From: Agapanthus africanus | Lineage: Eukaryota; Streptophyta; Magnoliopsida; Asparagales; Amaryllidaceae | Length of the DNA stretch: 64,000 nucleotides | Reading direction: 5' to 3' | Assembly: GCA_030015575.1 (NCBI GenBank) | Contig: CM057338.1 | Span: 308,887,827-308,951,826, forward strand | Shown: piece after piece, positions 31,453 to 43,450 of the stretch | Numbering within the stretch: the first letter of the stretch is position 1 | Layout of the letters: each line of letters opens with the position of its first letter | Position numbers and translations under genes: made by a program | The notes under the pieces: model-generated | The model's input: only the letters and a program-made list of their open reading frames with translations | Databases searched by the model: none | Told to the model about the DNA's origin: nothing

Positions 31453-32889
31453 GGGCACTGCTTTGGATAAGTTTGGTGGAGTTGGTGGTTGTATATAGTT
31501 AACTTTTGCATTGCATACTTTTTTAAATTTTTGTATATATTTTCTTTTGCTTTTGCATGTTTAAATTCTGCATTGCATCCTTATATAAAAATCATAAAAA
31601 TTGAAAAAATTGAAAATAAAAAAAATAAAAAAATATAAAAATCAAATAAAAACTGAAAAATTTGAAAAATTATAAAAATTAAAACATTCAATTTTGGCCA
31701 TAATTGACTTGAGTTTGACAAAAAGGTTAACTAGCTAGGAACAACTAGATCTTAGACTTAGTAAATTAAAAACCCTAAAAATAACCTTTCTTAAAAATTT
31801 AACGGTAGAAAGTATATGTCTTTGTAGTTTATTTAGAAATAGGCAAATTTCGAGTTCACTTCTTGGGCTAAGTTAAAACAAGGGAAAAGTATTGATATTT
31901 TTATTAAAGTATAAGTCTAAAAAATAATTCCTAAGCTTAAGTCTAAATTCTGAAAATATATACCCTACAAATTGCACAAACACGATCCTTGAAACTTGGA
32001 ATAGTAGAAGAGACCTTGAAATGCTCTTGTCTAAAGTCCTTAGTACGAAGAAAAATAAAATAAAAATACAAGTGTGAATAAAGAGATAAAAAAAATAAAC
32101 ACTGGTTTTTGTAATTACTTAAGGCTGCATAAATAGAAAAAATATTTAGCGAAGGTGCCTTATCACCTAGTGCCTTAGACCAACTGGTTTGGGAGTCACT
32201 GCTAAAAGCTTAGGTGTTACAAGACTAGGAATTACGCTTTAATGTGCAAACACATTTTGTAATCGGTCGTTGGTAGCTCAAGAAGTATTAACGGTCGCAT
32301 GAAGAATGTGTGAGCAATTTCATCTAAAAATTCACCAATTGAAAGGTACTTTAGACGATGGACAAGAGAATAATAGCTTGATTTGAATTTCCAAGTGTAG
32401 GGGTGATATATACACACACGTAGGGGTATGTGATTGGGGTATAGATGAGAGATATGAATGAAAAATAGGACTTGTATATTTAGTAAAGATGATAAAAATT
32501 CCTAAGTTGAGATGGACCCTAGAAGGAAAACTCAAAAGATGCTAAAAGCTAAGTAAATGTACAAAACATATATAATCTTGAGTTAAATGATAAGGAAGCG
32601 TGAAAAATACGGGTTGATAATTTCTGAGTTGAAGATAATAGAGTTTCTTATTAAAAAACCGAATTGGAGAATAAACTTCAATAGGTCGAAATTGATAGGA
32701 TTTTGTGGGTAGTATCCGCTGAAAACCCTCAGGAGACAACACTCTTCCTATTAGGGATACCTAGAGGTTTAACGGCTTGTTGTACGAACTCAGTACAATC
32801 GTGTTTCCCTGCGAAAGTGAGGCTAGGTCTTTTTCGAGAATAAAACTAGTTTTGCTCGAGAACGAGCAAAAGATAAGTTTGGGGGTATT
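31453..32889 (+). other. AT-rich 3' non-coding region of the Athila element
   Basis: No gene seen. It contains an A/T-only run at about 31570-31690. Its second half (32200-32889) is related to 55740-56350 on the other strand, the same region of the second Athila element. It ends with the polypurine tract AAGTTTGGGGGTATT (32875-32889). Confidence 0.75.
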
Positions 32890-34318
32890 TGTTCATATCA
32901 TAATTTTGCATTATTATATTCCCCATTCTTATTCATTTTACAAATAAACAGGTGCTTTTGATCCATGTCTGCTACATAGTTGCAGGTTACAGGTTCTCGG
33001 AACAAAACAGTGAAATTGATGAAAAGATGATACAAAAGTGAGACTACGACCGACAAATGGAAGAATCTTGATCATGCCTACAGTTTGAGGGACAATGAAG
33101 ATCAATGAACAAGTTCACAAAGTACAAAGGCAGCGCAAGGTTCAAGACTTCGACACGAAGCAAACGGTAAAGTCCACGACATTATTCACTGTGGAAATCT
33201 GGAAGAAAACTAGAAGACAATCTGAGAAACCAAGTGAAGAAATAAGAAGCCAAATGCAACCAGAAGCAGCCCTGAAAATTGCAGCCCAAGAACCCTCTAT
33301 ATGGCCGCGGATCCGTGGCCAAACATGGCTTTTGGCCGCGGTTCCGCGGCCATGACAAGCCCGTGTCGGTGAAATTTCTTGACGGCGTGGCGGTGCGTTG
33401 ACCAGTCTTCTTAGGGTATATTTGTAAATGCAGATGTGAATCGAATATAACCCTAGGGTTTCTATGATCTATAAATAGAAACCCTAAACCTCTTTTTGAG
33501 GTATGCCTCTTTTCATTGATCAAAATTCAGAATTCTATTGTAATGTTTTGAAGAGTGCATCGAATAAAGTAAGTAGATTTTTTACCTTGCCCTGGTTCTT
33601 AAATTCTTTTCTGCCCTAGTATAGATTTTATTATCTGCCTAGTTAATTAGCTTAGCACTTTTATTAATCTGCAGTAGTTTAGATAGTTAGTCTTTTTAAA
33701 TTGAAAACTCATAAAAAATATCTTTTATCAATCCCCTAATGAGTGAGTAGTTCCTCACTTGTTAGGGTTAGGAATAGGAAAGGTTTGAGAGATGAAAATC
33801 TCTCACCCCTTTCTTGCCCATCGCATATTATTTATAGGACTCCATGCATACATACATACACCGCTCACTACGGCACCCTACCCCACGAGGTAACGGTGAT
33901 ACCGTAGTTTAAAAGACCGGTTGTGCATGTTTTCCATGGAGGTTAGGGTAAGAATTAAGAAAGGACGAACAAGGACCTAGAGGAAGAAACATCGTTTCTT
34001 CCCGATCGTCCTAATCCCCTTTATTAATTATTACCATAACACCTAAATAGATCTAAATTAGGGCATTGAAAGCGGTGAGGAATATTAACTTTCCAAACTT
34101 AACCTAAACCTAACCCTAGCAAGATTTTAGTCCTAGTCTAAATCAACCTAGTTTTTTAGTGATAATCAATCCAACACCAATTGGAATTAACTTGTTAGAC
34201 CAAATTGAGAATACATAAAATCCCTATGGACCGACCCGTACTCACCGGCTAGCTACCAAGCGACGCCGTTCTTGATTGCGGTTAAATATTTTGATCACAA
34301 CATCCATCGTACCAATCA
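32890..34318 (+). repeat. 3' LTR of the Athila element (1429 bp)
   Basis: Starts TGTTCATATCATAA and ends CCAATCA. It has a pair of GC-rich palindromes at 33301-33352 and a TATA box (TATAAATAG) at 33470-33478, about 120 bp downstream of the palindromes. The end region (GTACTCACCGGCTAGCTAC) matches the start of the minus-strand LTR at 44360-44400. Confidence 0.9.
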
Positions 34319-34323
34319 CTTGC

Positions 34324-36420
34324 TCGGGGTGCTTGGATTCCGGGAGTGTAATCATTTGATGTTTCACGACGAGGTCGAATATCTTCCTTATCTTGTCTTG
34401 AGGGAAAGAATATTCCCGATCCATCTTCTTCATCAGGGATGGATTTTGGATGACCTTTTCTCGATCGCGAGGCTTTTTGGATCCGTCTTGCCGCCGTCGA
34501 ACGTTTTTTCCGTTCTTTAACTTATTTTTGCCTCCGCGTCGGGCCTTTTTCATACCTCGGGAATGCATGGCGGGCTGACGGCGAAGGGCGTCGTCATTCT
34601 CCATAGTCTGCTGAAGGAGACACTGCGTCCTGGCTTTCTCGTAATTGGCCATTTCACGGTTGTGATCATCCCGGACCTTTTGACCCGCTTCCCTTATTAG
34701 CTTGTCCATCTGTTCCTCAAACGATGGACTTGGCATTTTTACAGAAGGATTTCGTTTTGGTTCAATTGCAGTGTCTTCTAACAGAGCATCTCTTTCTTCA
34801 TCGAAGTCATGTATAACGTAGCAACCATGGAATCGCTCCCGCTTCTTGGATTGAACATATCCAAGCCTAATCGTTTCCATTCTCCTGTTGGGCGATTTTC
34901 GCTGAGTTCCGGGGACGGTCCAGATCCTGTTGTAGAAATGAGCTTGTCGGGCAGTCTGTTTGAAGGGTATGCCTTGGCACCTCAACAACCTTTTTAGTCC
35001 TTCCGTATAGTATCTGGGCAGACATATGGGCTGGAGCCTGTCAAGTGTAGAATCAGCACCAGATTTCTTTCTCCACTTTGGTTTCCATGGATCGATAAAA
35101 GAGGATCGCTTTTTTATCTCTTCGCCTGGGAGGGACGTAGAACGTCTGCAGTTCTTGCACACTATAGGTATCAAATGCGTTGAGCTCTTTGTAATGCTTT
35201 TGTGGAACCATGGCGATTTGCAAGCTCCGTTCATCACCAGTGAAGGCTCGTATTGATGGCCGAACAGAAAATACTACATTGACTTCATCTTCAGAGTCAC
35301 TGCCGAAGATCAACATAGGGGTAGACGGTCCAGCCTTGTTGCATTGGGGCAGCCCTGAATAAACTATCTCTTCTTCCTCCTCGGTATCACTCCCGAAGAC
35401 CGGAATAGTGGTGATAGTTTTCTGTTTACTCTCCGGTTTATGGCATCTTTCCGTGTCTTCGAAGTCTGACAAGAAGTACTTGGCGTCTTCATATTTGCGG
35501 ACTTCATTTACGGAGAATGGGTTCAGTTCCCCCGTCATGGTATACTTGAGACCATCTTTGAAGTACTTCATACTCTGATGTTGTGTAGAAGGGATGATGT
35601 TGTATTCGTGTAACCAAGGTCTTCCAAGTAAAGCGTTGTAATAAATCTTGGCGTCAATGACATGAAATTTGATGTCAATGACGAGCGACCCAAAGCGTAA
35701 TGTCAGTATCACAGATCCGAGCGTCCGTGATGACTGGGAGTCGAACCCAGAGATGGTGATTTTATCCTGAGCGAGGTGCTGGACGCTCATGCAGATTTCT
35801 TTTAGTACCCTCACATTTAGGAGATTGACAGAAAACCCATTGTCAACTAGAATCTTCCCTATCTTGATGTCATGGCAGTATCCGGTGACATATAGGGGAC
35901 GGTTGTGCTCGCACGTCCCGAGGAGGAGGTCTTCATCGCCGAAAGTGACGTCAGTAGTGTGCACTTCTTCCAGCTCGTCCTTCATCTTTTCTTCGGCAAG
36001 GAAAGCTTGAAACTGTTCGGGCTCATGTAGTGCCTTGATTAAAGAATCTCTCGCCTCTTTAGATAGCATAAAGGTATCGAGAATGCTTAGCTGTGAGGGT
36101 ATCTTTCTCAGGTGTACCAGAATGTTGTAATCCACCTTGTTTTTCTTAGGCGGGTCCTTGGCTGCCAGCTCTTCGACGACTCGGTCATTGAGGGCGCTAT
36201 CTTCAGGGACTTTTTCTTTCCCTTTATCTTTTTTGTTCGATCCCTTGTTAGTGGGTCCGAGATTCTTTTCGAGTAACGTGCGATTGCGTAGCTGAATGTT
36301 CTCGCAGGTCTTCAACTCTTCTATTTCGGAGATGGATTCTTTGAAGAGAGAGCCGAGGGCTATTTCTTCATCAGAATCACTCCCGAAGATGAGGGCTTGC
36401 GATCCCCCGGAATCAACCAT
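34324..36420 (-). pseudogene. Protease and post-protease gag region of Tat element 2
   Basis: Frames 35053-36420 and 34324-35237, separated by a small frameshift near 35070. The protease reads ILVDNGFSVNLLN (near 35850) with LGRPWLHEYNIIPSTQHQ downstream. The post-protease part repeats element 1: LPRYYTEGLKRLL, FYNRIWTVPGTQRKSPN, then basic stretches and the start of the third knuckle module. This shows that the long protease-RT spacer is a shared trait and not an accident of one copy. Confidence 0.75.
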
Positions 36421-36465
36421 ATGACAGTTTCCGGGAGTTCCTTTACGCTCATCCGTCGTGCTTCT

Positions 36466-38960
36466 CTATTCACGACGAGCCTTGTGCTTCAATCGCTTGA
36501 CGTGTTGTCGGTGGGCAACATATCCCTGCCACCAGTTTTTAAAGGCGTAGCACCCTTCGGTAGGTTGCGCCATCCTTTGATGATATAAGCAGTAGTGAGG
36601 ATGTACATCAGCTTCGTCAAGGAGTATAGTGCCAGGAGTATTTCCTTTGGGAGATGGAAGCTTCATTCCCATTGACAGGGCTTTAACAAATCGTTTCCTT
36701 GCCTTAAGCATGCTTTTGTTTGCCGCTGGTGTGCTTCGATCTTGTTGGAGTGCTTCAACCCTTTCATCCAGTCGCCGACGTCTGGCTTTTTTCGAATATG
36801 GCCATTTCGCGCTCTCGGACAGCTTTGCTCTTCAAACGGGCTTCGTTCAGTAGCACGTCGTTCATCTCATCTGACGGTTCCAAGAGTTCCGGTTCTGGAT
36901 CTGCCCCCAGCTCATTTATGATGTCTTCTAACGCCAAGTGAGCTTCTTCGTTAGTTAACGCTGAATGAGAGATCATGTGGCAACTTGCCACATAATCCTC
37001 AGATTCTTCTAACGAGTCATCTCCGTCGTTATTGTCGTTATCTCTGCTCTCAAGGATATCGTTGAGAAATTCTTGGAGTGTGACCGGGATTCGCGCCTTT
37101 TGGTTGTATTCCTCCAGCGCGTCAATATGTTTTTGCAGGTCCGTGCACTTGTCATCTGGATTCACGGGCTTTTTGGTCTTCTTCTTCTTCTTTGAAGACT
37201 TTGACGGCTGGGCATGGGCATTTCGACTATCGCTACCAATTCTTGGTGTCGGGCGCGGCTTTAGCATTTCCTTAATGATCTTGGGTTCCAGCGGACTTTT
37301 CCACCTAATCGCCGGGCATATTTGGAGATCCTTCCATGGAGCTTCTTTTATAAAAGAGCACGATGCCCCTGGTGTGTCTATCTTTCTAAGAGCGTGCGGC
37401 TGGGGCAGGCTTACTTTCTAATTCTAGGACAACACGAATTTGCCCTGTTGGTATTGGTCCTCAATCCAGCCTTTGAAGACGATGCAATCTTCGATTGGAT
37501 GGCCTACTACTCTATGATAGGGGCAATAATTGGGATTGTTGACATCACCGGGCTGCAATAGACGTCTCGGATCCGGCAGATTGATGAGCCTGTTGCGTAT
37601 CTCCAGTTCGAACAGTCTCTTTGTTTTCTCCCGCGGAAACGAGTAAGGATGTCTTAACTTTTCATTGAGGAATCGCTATCTCTCGCTTTGGCGATCAGCT
37701 GGTTTTGGACCAGTCGGCTGTTGTTGAGCATTGGCGACGAAGGTCGCTTTCCCTTTCCCCTTTTCACTCCGCGGCTCCGAATTCGAAGAGGAAGGCCTGT
37801 GGCCCATCTGGTCCATTTGGGCCAGCTTGTCAATCAAGGCCTGGAAAGTAGTTGGCTTGAAGAACATCATGAATTGATATATGGACGTCTGCGGATCGAG
37901 GGTTCCCACAAACATGCCCACTGCAGAAGCTTCCTCTATGTGATGTTCACATTTTGACCATAGATTTCGCCATCGAATGGCGTATTGAACCCAGGCTTCG
38001 CCTGGCTTCACCCTGGCATTAATCAATGCCGTGATTGGGGTACGTTCTCCAGCGCTGGCGAAACGCTGGGTGAATAGCAGTTCTATCTCCATAAAAGTTT
38101 TGACGGAGTCATTGGGAAGCTCTGAATACCATTTGAACGCTGTCTCCGACAAGCTGCCGACGAATTGGCAAAACAGTAGATTATCGTCACCTCCAGTGTT
38201 GCCGCACAGAGCCCTAAACTGAGCGACATATTGATGGGGATTGCCCGTCCCCTTATACACGTAGAATTTAAGGATCGTATATCCCGGCGGGTACTTTATC
38301 TGATCGTACCATCCTGGATATGGTCGCCCAGTTCTGACGACTTAGCCAGTTGCTTCATTTGCCTGATGAACTCGTATCTGTTTAGCTATATAATCATCGA
38401 GCGTAGCTTTCGAGATTGTTTCTTCCTTGGACGCTGAAAAGGCCGGAGGAGGGTTCGATGACTCTCCTCTGTCGTCTTCAATTATTACTGAAGGATCCTC
38501 GGCTGGAGGGTCCAGCTGGATCATCATGCCGACCATGTCTTGGAATAGTTGTGCCATTTGTTTTATATTGGCCGCTTGTTCCGCGGCCTCTTTGTCTTTC
38601 CTCTCGGGCATTCTTCGGAGGAATTCGGCATCAGTTTCCTGTTCTTGACGCTGTTCCGACGATATTTCCGGGCTTTCTTTTGGCCCAGTGAGTGCGGCCA
38701 TCTTCGTTAGCATCTCTTGGAGCTTTTGCTGTTGTTGCTTCTGAGCCTTTGTTACTGATCGGGTGAGCGGTCGGTGACTATAGAAGCACGGCTTTCCTCT
38801 TTTCTGGAAGCCATATAAACAGTATGCACTACCATGCCCCTAGACTTGGGGCATTTGGATTCAATGCCCTTGTGGTTCGTCGCAGACGCAGAGATCTTCT
38901 CCAGCCTTCTCCTTTTGTGAGCGGTCGAAGTTGAGGGGGCCGTTGCAAGTAGACAACACC
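36466..38960 (-). pseudogene. Gag of Tat element 2, broken
   Basis: Second knuckle module at 36466-36711 (CLYHQRMAQPTEGC: the second His is now Gln). Linker at 36764-37267. First knuckle at about 37470-37530 (CPYHRVVGHPIEDC, flanked by stops). Capsid-type domain at 37676-38260 (YKGTGNPHQYVAQFRALCGN, FVGSLSETAFKWYSELP). N-terminal part at 38342-38960. Stops and frameshifts at about 36470, 36750, 37420, 37680 and 38342. Confidence 0.75.
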
Positions 38961-38989
38961 TTCTGTGGTATGACAGGATGGTTCTTCTC

Positions 38990-39930
38990 TTACTGAACCT
39001 TAATTTTCTTTGGTTGGCAAGAGTAGTCTTGGTTAATCACAGAGTCTTGTACCCTTCGCCACACCCTATGGATTTTAGAGGACAGCCGCTGAAGGGGCTG
39101 TCCAAGATTCATCTTTGTGATCTTTTCAGCAGGCGGAGGGGACTTTTTCAACACGGTAGTCGGCGAATTCCTGCGCACCCTGTTAAGTGGTTCAAAGTTG
39201 TTCCTAGTTGGAACAGCAGCATCAATTTCCACCATCAGAGCTGGTGGAGTTAATCCAGAGGGGGAACTGCCCCCAGCCTTCCTCACTCGGTTCCAGTGGC
39301 GACGTCGAGCATGCCTTGCATACAGTATTGTCTCAGCTGTAAGGGTGGCTTCATCATCCCCCTGCTCTGGTGAAGGGTTGCCGCCGGTGCCAGCCTCTTG
39401 AAAACTGATGTCCACTGAGAAGAAGCGCCCAACCTGTCGAAGATTGACCCTTGGGCAGGGGAATCAACTTTGGTGATCTCGTCCGAAACGAGAGTTGGAG
39501 TAGACAGTCTAGCGAAGACCGATCACTTAGAAGGAGAAGCCTCTTTGATGATTTCTTTTGCTCGAATAGGGATGACTATCCGTTTCGGGATAACCCCCTC
39601 AGGTATCGCGGGCTTCTTCACGGGCCCATTGGAGTTTTGACCCAGTCTGTTAAAGACAGAGGCGCTGGATTTGGGCGACCCGTTGAGAGGGGCCACAGTA
39701 GTTGCAAGCCGATCTAAGACCGACTTCTTTGGAGCTTCTTGCGATGGCAACGGGGTGTTGAAGCTCATCGATGGGAGCATGGTCCAAAAGAATAGCCCAG
39801 TGGTGGCTTGCATCACCTGTTCTACTGACATCGTGAAAATGGAGGCCGCTTGAGGCCCGTAGGTCACTCCTCCGGCAAGGACGGAGTGGGAGCTGTTGCA
39901 GTTGGTGCAGTTGGTGCAGTTGAAAGCCAT
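38990..39930 (-). pseudogene. ORF1 of Tat element 2, broken
   Basis: Starts at Met 39928-39930 (MAFNCTNCTNCNSS; three TNC/NCT repeats). It keeps VTYGPQAASIFTM, KKSVLDRLATT, SVFNRLGQ and the basic ARHARRRHWNRVRKAGG block. A frameshift or stop near 39520 divides it. CAG codes Gln where element 1 has the TAG at 9445 (LGQPLQRLSSK), and the frame runs on toward gag, ending near 38990. Confidence 0.65.
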
Positions 39931-40054
39931 TGATCTTCTGTTTTCTGCACGGAGCAAGACACCAAATCTTAGTATCTCGAATCCAGGGGAAACCATAGAA
40001 AACCGCGATTCATTCGCGAACGCGACACATGAAGTGTGGAGTGGAAAGAGGAAA

Positions 40055-40073
40055 AGGTCCCACTGGGCGTGCC
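40055..40073 (-). other. Primer binding site of Tat element 2
   Basis: TGGCACGCCCAGTGGGACC on the minus strand, one change from element 1, next to the LTR end at 40078. Confidence 0.65.
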
Positions 40074-41149
40074 AGATTCTGTTCTCCACCGAAAGACGCG
40101 ACCGGGACATTGGGACGTTCGGCCTGAATTTTGGGGGCAGATGCTATTTGGTGCTATCCGTCCACCTCTCCGAAGATGTCAAGTTGATTTATGACACCAT
40201 GTATCGAAGGTTTAAATGGATGCGGCCGATATAGCAGACTTTGTCATATTCCCCCTCGTTGAGGGGTTTTTGATTGTGGGGACGCTCTTCCCTGCAAGCG
40301 CAAGCCCCTGCAGTTAATTATGCTACCGCATCGCGGTAACCACTTTCTCTTTCTCCAGATGGTCACTTCGTGTCGTGTTTTTTTTTTGTTTTTGGTTGCT
40401 CATGGATTGTATACGGAGACTAATTTATGTTGTCGCCCGTAGGGCGTGGATTAGTCGAAATCCGTATTTTCTTAGATTTAGGTTTGGGTTGGTTTAAGGA
40501 TCGTTAATCTCATTTGAGACTAAGATCAACTTAAATGTTTATTAAGGATACGTTAGTCTAATTTTAGACTAAGATCTACTTAACAGGACATTTAGATCCA
40601 ACAAAAGAGCATTTGGGCTCTATTGTTTTAGTTTAGGGACATTGCGGTTCATAAGTTTAAGGACATCATAGTCCACAGAGTTTAAAGACATCATAGTCCA
40701 TAAAATTTAAGGACATCATAGTCCAGTTTAAAGACGTCATAGTCTATGTGGTTTTGGTTCGACCGTCTGGGGATGCGCCAAAAGTTATTGGTTATTGGGA
40801 CCCTCCATCTCTCTGATGACGTTGAAGAATTACAACGACATATATCAGAGATATGAAGAGATGTACCCTTGAACTAATGTTGGTTGGGAGTTTTGTAGTC
40901 ATGTTTGAGACTAAGACCTATTAGGGAAATTATGAGCACATGGTCTCGGTTGGTCTGAGCTTGGGACTTGTGGCCAACTTGGACTCAGCCCACTGAGTTT
41001 AAATAAAATGTTGAACATTTATTTGGGCGTTGAACATTTGTTTGGGCTTAGCCTCTTTTGTTCAATAATGCTGAGCATTAATTTGGGTGTTGAGCACTCC
41101 TTATACCTCTGGGGCTTTATTTAAAGAACAGTTTATGTTCCCTCAGCGC

Positions 41150-41665
41150 CCACATGAGGAGCATGTGGCACGCTTGGCGCTGAGCGCCAGACAATGAGTG
41201 CAAAGCGCTTCTTGTGAAATAGCGCACACGTGAGGAGCACGTGGCGCTCTTGGCGATGAGCGCCAGTCAATGAGTGCAGAACGCTTCTTATGAAAATAGT
41301 GCACACGTGAGGAGCACGTGGCGCGCTAGGCGCTGAGCGTCAGCCAATGCATGCAGAGCGCTCTTTATTAAGTAGCGCACATGTGAGGAGCACGTGGCGC
41401 GCTGGTGCCGTCCAATGAGTGCAGAGCGCTCTTTATTAAGTAGCGCCCACGTGAAGAGCATGTGGCGCGCTTGACGTAGAGCGCCAGCCAATGAGTGCAG
41501 AGCGCTTCTTGTGAAGTAGCGCCCACGTGAGGAGCACGTGGCACGCTTGGCGCTGAGCGCCAGCCAATGAATGTAGAACGCTCTTTATTAAGTAGCGCCT
41601 ACGTGAGGAGCACGTGGCGCGCTTGGCGCTGAGCGCCAGCCAATAAGTGCAGAGCGCTCTTGATC
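41150..41665. repeat. Hairpin tandem array with CACGTG arms in LTR 2
   Basis: About seven copies of a 60-80 bp unit. Each unit holds up to three hairpins: CACGTG-AGGAG-CACGTG, TTGGCGCTGAGCGCCAGCCAA and AGAGCGCTCTT. About nine perfect CACGTG sites are present. An antisense frame across 41288-41491 is only the repeat translated. Confidence 0.88.
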
Positions 41666-42409
41666 AATTTTGTGCTCTGAGAATTAAGTTCTCGTTTATA
41701 AGAGACTTTGTCTTGTGGCTCTAAAAACAAGGTTCTTATTTTAAGAGGAGATGTTACAATCTCTTATGTTTTTTGTGAAAAAACTCTGTCTTTATCTTAT
41801 AGATCTGTGATCTAAAGAGAACTAAGTTCTTCTCCCTCCTTTTTATGATGAGATACTATGATCTCTTTTTATGAAAGATCTCTGTCTTATAGATCTATGA
41901 TCTAGAAAAAGAACTAGCTTCTTCTTCTTTTGATGAGATGCTTTGATCTCTTTGTTTTATTTACCTTGAAGAAATTCATCTTCCGAGAGCTTGCTCTTCT
42001 CTTTGAAATTTCTCAAAGTTTGTCGGGGAGTTCCTCTGTGCAAGACTTGAAGTCTTGGGGCATTTATATAGTGGAGGCTGATCGGTTAAGGAAATCTTTT
42101 TCTGATTGATTTGGGGATGTTTCCCTACATTGGATCTTCGATCCTAGGGCTTCTGTTTTACAGAAGACATCTTTCTTGTTATTAACAAGATTGGGAAATT
42201 ATTTTCCCATACAGAGATTACTCTGTATCTTGGTGATTTTTAATCACCATTGGATCTTTGATTCAACGGTGCTCTGATTTACAGAGCACAATCTTTCTTG
42301 TTTGGAAATATTCTGAGGAGTATTTCCTTGACAGAATCTTATTATGGTAATTTGATAATTTATCATCTCCGTTGGATCTATGATCCAACGGTAGAGAACA
42401 TTTAGTTCT

Positions 42410-42725
42410 AGCGCTTGGCGCTCTCGTGCTTTGCACGTGAGCGTTGTTTCAGAGTTTTTGACTCTTAGCGCTGGTGCACTTAGCACGAGCGCTTTCGTTC
42501 TTTGCACGTGAGCGCTGCTTCAGAGTCTTTGACTCCTAGCACTGGCGCACTTGGCGCTAGCGCTCTCGTGCTTTGCACGAGAGCGCTGCCTCAGAGTCTT
42601 TGACTCTCAGTGCTGGCGCTCTTGGCATGAGCACTCTCGTGCTTTATACGTGAGCGCTGCCTCAGAGTTTTTGACTCTTAGCGCTGGTTCTCTTGGCGCC
42701 AGCGTTTTTATGAAGCGCTGCTTCA
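42410..42725. repeat. GCGCT hairpin tandem array in LTR 2
   Basis: About five copies of a roughly 62-bp unit pairing a hairpin around CTCGTGCTTTGCACGAG (flanked by GCGCT/AGCGC) with a second one, AGAGTCTTTGACTCT. Confidence 0.87.
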
Positions 42726-42885
42726 TTTCAAATTTCTAAATTTGAACAGAGCTTTGCTCTGATTGGAGGAAACAATATTGGTTGTCGAAACTTACGTATT
42801 CGACGTAAAACTGTTGAGAACTCTTATTCCCTCCCCTGTAAATAACTTGTAACTCAGCGCGAGATGCTTCTCTAATGCAGTTACA

Positions 42886-43450
42886 TCAAATATTGTTTAT
42901 TAGGTTGCTACAAAAGAATAAAAATGTATCATTAAAAGACATACCCTAAACTCATTGCTCAAGAAATGCTCGACCAAGGCACGCCAATATATGTCGGGCA
43001 AATTTGGATCCGGCTTCATCTCATACATCTTCTTCAGTGTATTGGCGAATTCAAGTCTTTTGAAGACCTTACTTTTAGCCTCTCTAGTTCTTCACCATAT
43101 GCTTAACCAGATTTTCATGAACTTCGGGTTCATCGACAACCGCCTCCGGACCCTCTACGCCATACCACCGGAAGTCAAACCTATAAGTTGATGCTGCTCA
43201 CTCTACAGTATTTGTAGAGAGACGGAATTCAAAAAAAACAAGTTTTTAGTAAGCATCATCAACTAGCTACTCAAGATCTACCATAAGCCCTAAACAAGCA
43301 AAAACAACATAAGATCTAATCTACTCGGATAGTAATTATACCTATGAGTTCGAGTCTTTCGGGTCTTCGAAATCCTTTTCCTTAGCTCCTAAATCATCGA
43401 GATCGAGTTTGGACATTAGCCTCCTTGTGTCAAAGATGATCCATCCGAGA
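42886..43450 (-). other. Coding-like fragment of unknown family
   Basis: On the minus strand, 43195-43080 reads FDFRWYGVEGPEAVVDEPEV and 43070-42950 reads FKRLEFANTLKKMYEMKPDP followed by NLPDIYWRALVEHFLSNEF, with a stop or intron-like gap between. The amino acid composition is gene-like, but I do not recognise the family. A decayed DNA transposon or gag exon are possibilities. The rest of the stretch shows nothing clear. Confidence 0.35.

Larger units (their letters stand above)
25060..34318 (+). mobile_element. Athila-type Ty3/gypsy element, 5' deleted
   Basis: Plus-strand element inserted into the gag of Tat element 2. Order: truncated 5' LTR (25060-25489), gag tail, protease, RT, RNase H, integrase, a downstream ORF, a long AT-rich 3' region, PPT (32874-32889), and an intact 3' LTR of 1429 bp. 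A deletion removed about 1 kb of the 5' LTR, the PBS, the leader and most of gag. The shared LTR part differs at about 14 of 430 positions by eye. Many stops and frameshifts make it dead. Confidence 0.88.
21325..40077 (-). mobile_element. Tat-lineage element 2, coding region, split by an Athila insertion
   Basis: Second Ogre-like element in the same orientation as element 1 and related along all coding parts. Integrase to the end of gag lies at 21325-25059 and gag to ORF1 at 34324-40077, with the Athila element between. It is clearly more decayed than element 1: several stops and at least three frameshifts. Several stops are CAA to TAA changes relative to element 1. Its 5' LTR follows at 40078. 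Its 3' LTR should lie left of the PMD gene, where the LTR shared with element 1 is found. Confidence 0.8.
40078..42885 (-). repeat. 5' LTR of Tat element 2
   Basis: Starts TGTTCTCC on the plus strand and is closely similar to LTR 1 for the first 400 bp. After that it has the same order of zones (GAC...GTC repeats, TTGAGCA-type repeats, CACGTG array, TATA zone) but different sequences. A TATA box lies on the minus strand at 42062-42070. I place the right end at GCAGTTACA (42885) from the TG...CA rule only; this edge is uncertain. Confidence 0.6.

Noticed and set aside
31570-31690. A/T-only run as possible scaffold attachment or origin
   Set aside because: Low-complexity sequence in an Athila 3' region; no evidence beyond composition.
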